10,127 nucleotides of DNA from UBA9410 sp963933065 (lineage in GTDB: Bacteria; Actinomycetota; Acidimicrobiia; Acidimicrobiales; MedAcidi-G1), in NCBI GenBank assembly GCA_963933065.1, contig CAWVUB010000082.1, positions 1-10,127 of the forward strand, in the 5' to 3' direction. Of this stretch, positions 1 to 5,738 are shown in pieces. Each line of letters starts with the position of its first letter. The stretch's first letter is position 1. The position numbers and the translations under genes are program-made. Under the pieces are notes generated by a model. That model worked only from the letters and a program-made list of their open reading frames with translations, had not been told where the DNA came from and did not search any database.

Positions 1-258
1 CAGATCAAGTCCGATGGTGTCAAGCCGACCAGTCTGGCGAGCGATTTCGGCCTTGGTCCCTACACCGTCGGTCGCAGACACGAGCAGCGGGTCACGAAAA
101 CCCGCCCGAGCAATGTCAAAAAGGCCACCAAAGGCACCGATATCACCCATCACCTCAGGACGATAAGTACTGCGCACTAGCGGGCCAATACGTCGGACGG
201 CATCAGCACCAGCGTCGATGTCGACGCCCGCTCCCCGATAGCTCTCCCTCTCTCCCAT
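1..258 (-). CDS. purM: Phosphoribosylformylglycinamidine cyclo-ligase (AIR synthase), 5' part
   Basis: This is the N-terminal 86 codons of PurM; the gene runs off the low-coordinate edge. The enzyme uses ATP to close the imidazole ring, turning FGAM into AIR in the cytoplasm. The visible protein has the family hallmarks in order: YRGAGVDIDAG (residues 7-17), TYRPEVMGDIGAFGGLFD (31-48), then LVSATDGVGTK (59-69), the glycine-rich segment that contributes to the ATP site of this fold, and a segment ending DTIGLDL that normally leads into the catalytic core. The ATG at 258-256 is preceded by GGTGAG at 270-265 with 6 nt spacing, which supports this start. It follows purF after 13 nt, so it is very probably co-transcribed with purL and purF and the last visible gene of that group. 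The frame stays open to the edge. Confidence 0.96.
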   Translation of the reverse strand, partial: MGERESYRGAGVDIDAGADAVRRIGPLVRSTYRPEVMGDIGAFGGLFDIARAGFRDPLLVSATDGVGTKAEIARQTGRLDTIGLDL

Positions 259-271
259 CAGAAACTCACCG

Positions 272-1840
272 TCAGTGTCCTCCGAACAAGCGGCCCGCAA
301 CCTCAGCCTGGAGTCCGTCATCATTGTGGCGGCCATATACGGGCATAGCACTTGTAGATGCAGGGGCACCGGAAGCCTCTTCCAACATTGCCTTGGACAA
401 GTTCACCGGGATCTCGATGGGATAGTTGCCGGTCAGACAGGCGTCGCAGAACCCGGCACCAACTGCACCGGTGGACTCCAGCAGGTTCTCAAGTGTCATG
501 TAGCTGAGACTGTCCACCTCGAGATACTCCCGGATCTCTTCAACGGTGAGATTGGCGGCCAGCAACTCGCCTCTAGTTCCCGTATCCATTCCGTAAAAGC
601 AGGGCCACCGGTAGGGCGGTGATGAAACTCGCATGTGAATCTCAGATGCACCAGAATCACGCAACATCCGCACCATGGCCCGAGTAGTAGTTCCCCGCAC
701 GATCGAATCGTCGACCACCACCAAACGTTGGCCCACAATGTTGTCACGCAGCGGGTTGAACTTCATACGCACCGCGGTGGAACGCAAAGCCTGCGTTGGA
801 GCGATAAACGTACGACCGATATACCGGTTCTTAACTAGACCTTGGCCATAAGGGATACCGCTGGCGCGTGCATAACCCTCAGCAGCCGGAATCCCGGACT
901 CCGGCACCCCCATCACGAGGTCGGCATCCACTGGGGCCTGGTCGGCCAACATTTCACCCATACGCACCCGCGCTTGGTGAACGCTCCGGCCGTACAGGAT
1001 GCTGTCAGGCCGAGCGAAATAAACAAATTCGAAAAGGCATAGCCGGGGGTCCACGGCATCATCGTCGAATGGGCGAAACGACCGGCAGCCGGTGCCGTCG
1101 ATGACTACCACCTCGCCTGGGTCCAACTCACGAACCATGTGGGCCCCTACGACATCGAGCGCTGGCGATTCAGAAGCCAAAACCCAGCCACCTTCTAGAC
1201 GTCCAAGGCAAAGTGGCCGGAACCCATTCGGATCTCGGACACCGATGATCCGATCATGGTCGACAATGACCAGCGAGAATGCCCCGTGGAGTCGCGGTAG
1301 TACAACTGCCAAAGCGGCGTCCATGGCCTCAGCCTTGGAAACGTCACCGTAACTAGCCAACTCAGCAGCCAACAGTTCAGCCATAAGATCAGTGTCAGAT
1401 GTGACCGCACCAGGGAGCATCCCAGCCTCAGCGGCGAGGTCCTCGGTGTTGACTAGGTTGCCGTTGTGGCCGAGGGCAAACTCAACGTCGTCCACCCCGC
1501 GGTAAACCGGTTGGGCGTTGTGCCACGTACTTGAACCGGTGGTCGAGTATCTGGTCTGACCAATAGCTAGATCACCGGTCAAAGCGGCCAGCGTCCGGTC
1601 ATCGAAGGCGTTGGACACCAAACCCATATCTTTGACCACCGTCAGAGCCACACCGTCACTAACCGCCATGCCCGCCGACTCCTGGCCACGGTGCTGGAGG
1701 GCATAGAGGCCGAGATAAGTCAGGTGAGCGACAGGCTGCCCAGGCGCGTAGACGCCAAAGACGCCACACGCCTCCCGCGGGGTGTCATCTTCCGAACCAC
1801 CCGCCAAATGGCTCCCCTCATCATCAGCCTGTTTGGTCAT
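272..1840 (-). CDS. purF: Amidophosphoribosyltransferase (glutamine PRPP amidotransferase)
   Basis: First committed step of purine synthesis: PRPP plus glutamine gives 5-phosphoribosylamine. The 522-aa protein has an N-terminal Ntn-type glutaminase domain followed by a phosphoribosyltransferase domain. ACGVFGVYAP begins at residue 24, so Cys25 should become the catalytic N-terminal nucleophile after removal of a 24-residue propeptide. RYSTTGSS (98-105) and HNGNL (125-129) are glutaminase residues. The PRPP loop VVVDDSIVRGTT lies at 374-385. Cys268, Cys414, Cys465 and Cys468 sit where the Bacillus-type enzyme binds its [4Fe-4S] cluster, so this is the Fe-S, propeptide-processed class. The ATG overlaps the purL stop in an ATGA, and no Shine-Dalgarno is obvious, so translation is probably coupled to purL. 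The family is typically feedback-inhibited by purine nucleotides; that is family knowledge, not seen here. Confidence 0.98.
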   Translation of the reverse strand: MTKQADDEGSHLAGGSEDDTPREACGVFGVYAPGQPVAHLTYLGLYALQHRGQESAGMAVSDGVALTVVKDMGLVSNAFDDRTLAALTGDLAIGQTRYSTTGSSTWHNAQPVYRGVDDVEFALGHNGNLVNTEDLAAEAGMLPGAVTSDTDLMAELLAAELASYGDVSKAEAMDAALAVVLPRLHGAFSLVIVDHDRIIGVRDPNGFRPLCLGRLEGGWVLASESPALDVVGAHMVRELDPGEVVVIDGTGCRSFRPFDDDAVDPRLCLFEFVYFARPDSILYGRSVHQARVRMGEMLADQAPVDADLVMGVPESGIPAAEGYARASGIPYGQGLVKNRYIGRTFIAPTQALRSTAVRMKFNPLRDNIVGQRLVVVDDSIVRGTTTRAMVRMLRDSGASEIHMRVSSPPYRWPCFYGMDTGTRGELLAANLTVEEIREYLEVDSLSYMTLENLLESTGAVGAGFCDACLTGNYPIEIPVNLSKAMLEEASGAPASTSAMPVYGRHNDDGLQAEVAGRLFGGH

Positions 1841-4104
1841 CGGTTTTTACTTCCAAAACCCATGGCTTCGGGCAGGCGGTCGCTATGGGCATGTTGTACC
1901 TCGTCAACGGTGACCTCTAGTAGACCCTTCACGATCAAGCGATCACCGGTGGCTAAACCAATACGAGTTGAAGGAACACCCTTCGCCTCAGCAGCGGCCA
2001 GAACCTCGGTGAGAAGTTCCGGGTTCACACAGAGGACAACCCGGCTGGGTCCTTCACCAAACAGAGCTCGATGATCAGGCACCCGAGCTATGTGGGCGCC
2101 CACACCGGAGCGAGCAACCATCTCAGCTACCGCTACACCTAGGCCACCATCCGATAGGTCATGGACACCATCAACCATGCCAGAGACGACCAAATTGCGA
2201 ACCAGATCAGTCAACCGGAGATGGAGGGCGGTGTCCAACGGCGCCAAGACACCCCCGGGAGCTTCGCGCACTGAGCCCCAGAGTGAGCCACCAAGCGATA
2301 CCTCGGCGGGCCCCAACAGGACCAGTCGGTGACCCTCAACCAGGGTGGCCCCAGGGGGTCGACGATTTAAGACGTCAACCACACCAAGCAGGCCAATAAC
2401 TGGTGTGGGGTCAATATCGATACCTGCTGACTCGTTGTAGAGACTGACATTTCCACCAACAACTGGAACCCCAAAGGCTTTACAAGCCTCAGCCATACCA
2501 TCGACAGCCTCAGACAATTGCCACATGACCTCCTCATGCTCAGGGTTGCCGAAATTAAGACAATTCACGACCGCCAGAGGCCGGGCACCGACACACGCCA
2601 GATTCATCACCGACTCTGCAACCACCTGGGCTGTGCCTCCACGGGGATTCACAGCGCACCAGCGATGGTTCCCATCGGTGGTCACAGCCAATCCTCGGCC
2701 AGTCTCAATGCCGGTTGAAGGATGTCTAAGCTTGAGCACTGTCGCATCGTCACCCGGACCGACCACCGTGTTCAGGAACAGTTGATGGTCGTACTGGCTA
2801 TAAACCCACGCCGGGTCAACCAGCAAGTCGAGCAGATCCGCTCCTGGATCATCTGGTGGTGCCAACTCATCAGCAAGCCGAACCCGTGGCTCAGACGGCG
2901 CTGAGCGGGGACGGTCATAGAGGGGCGCATCCTCGTGCAGTGAGGCAGCAGGCACCTCGGCTAGTACCTCCCCGTCAAAACCGTCCAGAATACGTAATAC
3001 ACCACCTGCGGTGACCCGGCCGACAACCGTTGCAGCCACCTCCCAGTGCTCGCTGATAGCAACAACTCGGTCGAAGTTGTCGGGCTCCACTATCGCCAGC
3101 ATCCGCTCCTGTGACTCACTGGTCATAACCTCATGAGGCTCCATACCAGGTTCGCGTCGTGGCACGGCCGAAACGTCGACGTCCATACCAACTCGACCAC
3201 GCGACGCCGTCTCACTGGTCGCACAAGTCAATCCAGCGCCACCCAGGTCTTGGATTCCGACCACTAGGCCCTCGTCAAGCAACTGGAGACAGGCCTCAAT
3301 CAGACGCTTTTCCTCATAGGGATCGCCCACCTGAACACTTGGACGCTTACCGCCATCATCCGCAGCAGAAAAACCAGCCGAGGCCAGCACACTCACCCCG
3401 CCGATACCGTCCCGACCAGTGCTCGAACCCAGCAACACAGCCAGGTTTCCCACGCCAGAGGCTTGCCCAAGCACGAGGCGTTCAGTGGGCAAAATGCCCA
3501 AGCACAGCACGTTGACCAATGGGTTACCAAGATAGGTGCGATCAAAGACGACCTCACCACCGACGGTGGGTACCCCTACAGCGTTGCCGTAGCCCGACAC
3601 GCCAGACACCACACCTTCTGCGATCCACCGACTATGGGCATCGTCGAGTGGACCGAACCGCAGCGGGTCCATTAAGGCAATTGGACGGGCACCCATAGTA
3701 AAAATATCTCGAAGAATGCCACCCACCCCGGTAGCTGCGCCCTGGTAAGGCTCAATGGCCGACGGATGGTTGTGGGACTCAATCCGGATAGCCGCCGCTA
3801 TGCCGTCCCCAACATCAACCACTCCCGCATTCTCACCTGGTCCCACCAACACCCACGGCGCCTCGGTGGGTAGACGTTTCAAATGGATACGGCTGCTCTT
3901 ATAAGAACAGTGCTCAGACCACATGACTGAGTACATGGCTAGTTCTAGACCGTTTGGTGAGCGACCCAAGATGCCGTCAATCAGCCTTGCCTCTTCATCG
4001 GTGAGGCCTAGGGCTCGGTGGAGGGATTCAGATACCTCGGGCACGGCAGGCACCGTACTCGGCACCGAATGCCTAGTTGAACGACTACCCAGAACTCTCT
4101 TCAT
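1837..4104 (-). CDS. purL: Phosphoribosylformylglycinamidine synthase, large subunit (small-type PurL)
   Basis: Converts FGAR to FGAM with ATP, using ammonia delivered by PurQ through a PurS-containing complex. The 755-aa length is that of the small PurL that needs separate PurS and PurQ. Conserved segments in order are MWSEHCSYKSS (61-71), ESHNHPSAIEPYQGAATGVGG (109-129, catalytic and ATP-site histidine region), VVGIQDLGGAGLTCATSE (281-298), DGNHRWCAVNPRGGTAQ (477-493), NLACVGARPLAVVNCLNFGNPE (501-522), VPVVGGNVSLYNES (546-559) and GVHDLSDGGLGVA (646-658). The ATG at 4104 directly follows an in-frame TGA, so no upstream start in this frame is possible. There is no clear Shine-Dalgarno, and recognisable family sequence begins near residue 18 (VPAVPEV), so a later GTG (4065 or 4053) is an alternative. 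It leads purF and purM, and is cut off from purQ by an opposite-strand gene. Confidence 0.98.
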   Translation of the reverse strand: MKRVLGSRSTRHSVPSTVPAVPEVSESLHRALGLTDEEARLIDGILGRSPNGLELAMYSVMWSEHCSYKSSRIHLKRLPTEAPWVLVGPGENAGVVDVGDGIAAAIRIESHNHPSAIEPYQGAATGVGGILRDIFTMGARPIALMDPLRFGPLDDAHSRWIAEGVVSGVSGYGNAVGVPTVGGEVVFDRTYLGNPLVNVLCLGILPTERLVLGQASGVGNLAVLLGSSTGRDGIGGVSVLASAGFSAADDGGKRPSVQVGDPYEEKRLIEACLQLLDEGLVVGIQDLGGAGLTCATSETASRGRVGMDVDVSAVPRREPGMEPHEVMTSESQERMLAIVEPDNFDRVVAISEHWEVAATVVGRVTAGGVLRILDGFDGEVLAEVPAASLHEDAPLYDRPRSAPSEPRVRLADELAPPDDPGADLLDLLVDPAWVYSQYDHQLFLNTVVGPGDDATVLKLRHPSTGIETGRGLAVTTDGNHRWCAVNPRGGTAQVVAESVMNLACVGARPLAVVNCLNFGNPEHEEVMWQLSEAVDGMAEACKAFGVPVVGGNVSLYNESAGIDIDPTPVIGLLGVVDVLNRRPPGATLVEGHRLVLLGPAEVSLGGSLWGSVREAPGGVLAPLDTALHLRLTDLVRNLVVSGMVDGVHDLSDGGLGVAVAEMVARSGVGAHIARVPDHRALFGEGPSRVVLCVNPELLTEVLAAAEAKGVPSTRIGLATGDRLIVKGLLEVTVDEVQHAHSDRLPEAMGFGSKNR

Positions 4105-4163
4105 TCATCTGTACCAAAATAATTAATAGTTTGATCATCTAATTAAACCATTAAATTTATTAT

Positions 4164-4198
4164 AATTAATTTGGTCTGACCAACAGACCAAATTAATT
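4164..4198. repeat. Perfect 15-bp inverted repeat (hairpin) with 5-nt loop upstream of purL
   Basis: Left arm AATTAATTTGGTCTG (4164-4178), loop ACCAA (4179-4183), right arm CAGACCAAATTAATT (4184-4198); all 15 positions pair. On the minus strand the structure begins within the stop codon of the 7-codon leader and precedes purL. No U-tract follows on either strand, so it does not look like an ordinary intrinsic terminator. Nested inside is TTGGTC-T-GACCAA (4171-4183), a pseudo-palindrome suited to a dimeric DNA-binding protein, and GACCAA occurs twice (4178-4183 and 4186-4191). It could act as an RNA attenuator or stabiliser, or as a DNA operator. Confidence 0.85.
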
Positions 4199-4221
4199 TA
4201 TCTATTCACCAAGACAATCAT
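4198..4221 (-). CDS. Putative 7-aa leader peptide ORF (MIVLVNR) upstream of purL
   Basis: ATG at 4221-4219 through TAA at 4200-4198 encodes MIVLVNR. It is preceded by a perfect AGGAGG at 4234-4229 with 7 nt spacing, the best ribosome binding site in the window outside the main genes. The peptide is too short for homology, so translation is inferred from the initiation signals alone. The stop codon touches the first arm of the 15-bp inverted repeat, a geometry in which a ribosome translating or terminating on the leader would overlap the hairpin. The peptide is not rich in any amino acid tied to purine synthesis (no Gly, Gln or Asp), so classical amino-acid attenuation is unlikely. The last sense codon is AGA. 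Confidence 0.45.
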   Translation of the reverse strand: MIVLVNR

Positions 4222-4228
4222 AAAATGA

Positions 4229-4234
4229 CCTCCT
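4229..4234 (-). promoter_or_regulatory. Perfect AGGAGG Shine-Dalgarno of the leader ORF
   Basis: The minus strand reads AGGAGG followed by 7 nt and then ATG. The site does not serve purL, whose start lies more than 120 nt further downstream. Its strength and ideal spacing are the main reason to take the 7-codon ORF seriously. Confidence 0.6.
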
Positions 4235-4238
4235 CAAC

Positions 4239-4266
4239 TTGGTAATACTGGTAATACTGGTAATAC
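4239..4266 (+). promoter_or_regulatory. Weak candidate plus-strand promoter for the 128-aa gene
   Basis: TTGGTA (4239-4244) and TAATAC (4261-4266) are separated by 16 nt on the plus strand, inside the tandem repeat. If used, it would give a 5' UTR of roughly 90 nt and overlap the opposing minus-strand promoter, so the two would compete. Because the region is AT-rich, chance hexamers are expected and this call is tentative. Confidence 0.2.
4241..4266. repeat. Tandem direct repeat GGTAATACT, about 2.9 copies
   Basis: Copies begin at 4241, 4250 and 4259 with a 9-nt period; the third ends TAATACG instead of TAATACT. On the minus strand this reads as repeated TATTACCAG, each unit containing a -10-like TATTAC. 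A 9-bp period is close to one helical turn, so the units could be stacked binding sites. The repeat overlaps the candidate minus-strand promoter and could also arise by slippage. Confidence 0.9.
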
Positions 4267-4288
4267 GTTAGAAACTTCAAAGATTCAA
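4260..4288 (-). promoter_or_regulatory. Candidate sigma70-type promoter for leader-purL-purF-purM
   Basis: On the minus strand TTGAAT (4288-4283) is followed by a 17-nt spacer and TATTAC (4265-4260), four of six matches in each hexamer with optimal spacing. Transcription would start near 4253, giving about 30 nt before the leader ATG and placing AGGAGG, leader and hairpin in the purL 5' UTR. A weaker alternative is a -10-like TATTAA (4128-4123) or TATTTT (4121-4116) close to purL, which would give a short or near-leaderless mRNA. No experiment supports either. Confidence 0.4.
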
Positions 4289-4328
4289 TACCTTTTTTAC
4301 ATAAAAGTTAACTATTTTCAAACAAACG

Positions 4329-4348
4329 ATCGGTAGAAATGAACCGAT
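4329..4348. repeat. Short inverted repeat ATCGGT-N8-ACCGAT before the small gene
   Basis: ATCGGT (4329-4334) and ACCGAT (4343-4348) are perfect 6-bp arms around an 8-nt spacer. The element ends 3-4 nt before the AGGTAGG ribosome site of the 128-aa gene. It could be an operator (for instance autoregulatory) or a 5' UTR stem; six base pairs is short enough to be chance. Confidence 0.5.
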
Positions 4349-4366
4349 AAAAGGTAGGTAAATAAA

Positions 4367-4753
4367 GTGGCACGTTCAAAGATGAGTGAGAGCGAAAAGG
4401 CCGAGGTATCCGGGGTACGCGAATACCTGAAGGCCCTTGAGCAGAGTGCCCCCCGTCGCGGACGCAAAAGAACTCCTGAAAGTGTGGCCAAGCAACTAGT
4501 TGCCGTCGACGCGCAGATGGCTGAAGCCACTGTTACCAAGCGGTTGGATCTGATCCAGCAGCGAATGGACCTTGAGACCGAGCAGGAGGCTCTGGCGGCT
4601 GTAAGTAATGTCGATATCGCAACGCTGGAAGCAGGGTTCGTGAAGCACGCCGCCTCTTACGGTGGCCGGCGAGGTATCACTCACGGGGCTTGGCGAGAGA
4701 TTGGCATATCGTCAGCCACCCTTAAGGCGGCCGGCATCCGGCGTAACAGCTAA
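4367..4753 (+). CDS. Uncharacterised 128-aa basic/coiled-coil protein, possibly DNA-binding
   Basis: I do not recognise a named family. The start is GTG at 4367, chosen because AGGTAGG (4352-4358) lies 8 nt upstream; an in-frame ATG at 4382 is the alternative. Three parts are visible. The N-terminal charged segment (residues 1-28) leads to a basic PRRGRKRTPE motif (29-38) resembling an AT-hook or minor-groove-binding arm. A long, probably helical, Gln/Glu/Leu-rich stretch (about 40-78) looks like a coiled coil suited to dimerisation. A C-terminal segment (about 84-125) contains SYGGRRGITHGAWREIGI and ATLKAAGI, like a small helical domain. There is no signal peptide or membrane segment. It is the only plus-strand gene here, inserted between purQ and purL, with 18 nt between its stop and that of purQ. 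A nucleoid-associated or regulatory role is inference. Confidence 0.85.
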   Translation: MARSKMSESEKAEVSGVREYLKALEQSAPRRGRKRTPESVAKQLVAVDAQMAEATVTKRLDLIQQRMDLETEQEALAAVSNVDIATLEAGFVKHAASYGGRRGITHGAWREIGISSATLKAAGIRRNS

Positions 4754-4771
4754 AGGACAACTGCCTGACGC

Positions 4772-5434
4772 TCAAACAGCGTCGAGTAGGGACCTAACCA
4801 AGACGGCACCGTCTGCGCTTCCCAGCAGTTCGTCACAAGCCCGCTCTGGGTGGGGCATAAGTCCGACGACGTTGCGCCCCTCGCTACATACCGCAGCAAT
4901 ATCGTCAACCGATCCGTTGGGGTTCTCTACGTAGCGCAGAACAATTCGATCCTCATCACGAAGACGGGCCAGTGTCTCGGAGTCACATGTGTAGTTGCCC
5001 TCAAAATGGTTGATAGGCACTAATAGTTTGGCCCCAACGGTGGTCTGTCTAGTGATAACAGAATCAGTTGACTCGACTCTAAGCACCGTAGGTTTACAGA
5101 TAAATTTGAGACCTTGATTTTTTTGTAAAGCCCCAGGCAGCAAGCCGGCTTCAGTCAGAATCTGGAATCCGTTACAGATACCAACTACAGGTCCACCGTC
5201 TGCAGCGAAACCAGCCACGGCAGCCATCATCGGTGAGAAGCGGGCAATTGCCCCAGGCCTCAGGTAGTCGCCATGAGCGAAACCCCCAGGGACTATCACC
5301 GCGTCCACCCCAGCCAAATCGTCATCGGCGTGCCACAGCAAGCGGCCAGTGCCACCGATGTGTTCCACGGCGGTTACAGCATCCATCTCACAATTAGTGC
5401 CGGGAAACACCACGACCCCCACAGTGGTCGGCAT
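4772..5434 (-). CDS. purQ: Phosphoribosylformylglycinamidine synthase, glutaminase subunit
   Basis: Class I glutamine amidotransferase that hydrolyses glutamine and passes ammonia to PurL for FGAM synthesis. The 220-aa length is typical. VVVFPGTNCEMD (7-18) is the family N-terminus; PGGFAHGDYLRPG (49-61) is the oxyanion region; GICNGFQIL (85-93) holds the nucleophile Cys87; and GLMPHPERA (191-199) holds His195 and Glu197, completing the triad. The ATG at 5434 directly follows the purS TAA with no gap, so the two are probably translationally coupled, as expected for partners in one complex. No Shine-Dalgarno of its own is obvious. The usual downstream partner purL is displaced by the opposite-strand gene. 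No terminator hairpin is visible in the 18 nt after the stop, so transcripts may run antisense into that gene. Confidence 0.97.
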   Translation of the reverse strand: MPTTVGVVVFPGTNCEMDAVTAVEHIGGTGRLLWHADDDLAGVDAVIVPGGFAHGDYLRPGAIARFSPMMAAVAGFAADGGPVVGICNGFQILTEAGLLPGALQKNQGLKFICKPTVLRVESTDSVITRQTTVGAKLLVPINHFEGNYTCDSETLARLRDEDRIVLRYVENPNGSVDDIAAVCSEGRNVVGLMPHPERACDELLGSADGAVLVRSLLDAV

Positions 5435-5710
5435 TTAGGCGCCCACTCCGGAAATTCCGTCTGCCAGAGTGACACTGAGCGTGGCGTCCTCGATAACAGG
5501 GTTAGTAAGGAACGAGACGCACAGTTCCTCCGACCGAACTTTCGCCTCAACCTCATCAGACGCCTCAATGGTGAAGCGCACCGTCTTTCCCACAGTTACG
5601 CCCGCCACACCGTCGTAACCCAAAGAAGGAAGTGCCCGCTCAATTGTGGCACCCGCCGGATCGGCAATACCGTCCCGCAGCCGAACCTCTACCATCACGT
5701 CATAAATCAT
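5435..5710 (-). CDS. purS: Phosphoribosylformylglycinamidine synthase subunit PurS
   Basis: Small scaffold subunit that joins PurQ to PurL and supports ammonia transfer in bacterial FGAM synthase. The 91-aa protein starts YDVMVEVRLRDGIADPAG and continues GYDGVAGVTVGKTVRFTIEA (31-50), the conserved PurS core with the VGK motif, followed by a FLTNPVIEDATLSV strand. It is slightly longer than the usual 80-odd residues, with a short Ala/Gly-rich tail. The open frame extends upstream into purC, but the ATG at 5710 is chosen because GAGGAG (5722-5717) lies 6 nt upstream and the family N-terminus begins here. It starts 28 nt after purC and abuts purQ. Confidence 0.96.
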   Translation of the reverse strand: MIYDVMVEVRLRDGIADPAGATIERALPSLGYDGVAGVTVGKTVRFTIEASDEVEAKVRSEELCVSFLTNPVIEDATLSVTLADGISGVGA

Positions 5711-5716
5711 GGATGT

Positions 5717-5722
5717 CTCCTC
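5717..5722 (-). promoter_or_regulatory. Shine-Dalgarno deciding the purS start
   Basis: GAGGAG on the minus strand, 6 nt before the ATG at 5710, marks the true purS start against the longer open frame that begins at 5908 inside purC. Confidence 0.8.
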
Positions 5723-5738
5723 GGCCTCTCGAATCCCG

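Larger units (their letters stand above)
4105..4366. promoter_or_regulatory. AT-rich divergent intergenic region between purL and the small plus-strand gene
   Basis: This 262-nt stretch separates the divergent starts of purL (minus) and the 128-aa gene (plus). It is strikingly A/T-rich next to its coding neighbours. From the plus-gene side towards purL it holds a short inverted repeat before the plus-gene ribosome site, a T-rich run near 4293-4298, a candidate minus-strand promoter, a three-copy GGTAATACT repeat, a strong minus-strand Shine-Dalgarno with a 7-codon ORF, a 15-bp perfect inverted repeat, and a further AT-rich segment ending at the purL ATG. No tRNA, known riboswitch or coding homology is recognisable. 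The element density suggests it controls both flanking genes; that is inference. Confidence 0.8.

Noticed and set aside
275..622. 115-aa open frame on the plus strand
   Set aside because: It lies wholly antisense to purF, shows no recognisable motif or ribosome site, and is explained by the coding constraint of purF.
1553..1563. GGTCTGACCAA identical to the hairpin core at 4173-4183
   Set aside because: It lies inside the conserved purF coding region (the GQTRYS segment), without the surrounding inverted repeat, so an 11-base coincidence is the likely explanation.
4164..4198. The 15-bp hairpin as an ordinary intrinsic terminator
   Set aside because: No run of U follows the stem on either strand and the basal half of the stem is all A/T; it also lies in front of purL rather than after a gene, so termination is not the simplest reading.
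4225..4245. Plus-strand micro-ORF ATG to TAA (MTSSTW) opposite the leader Shine-Dalgarno
   Set aside because: No ribosome site precedes it and it is only the complement of the minus-strand AGGAGG region.
4105..4330. A known purine, PRPP or ppGpp riboswitch upstream of purL
   Set aside because: The leader is AT-rich with a single simple hairpin and none of the conserved junction sequences of those riboswitch classes that I can recognise.
4754..4771. Bidirectional terminator between the convergent small gene and purQ
   Set aside because: The 18-nt gap contains no inverted repeat and no T-run.
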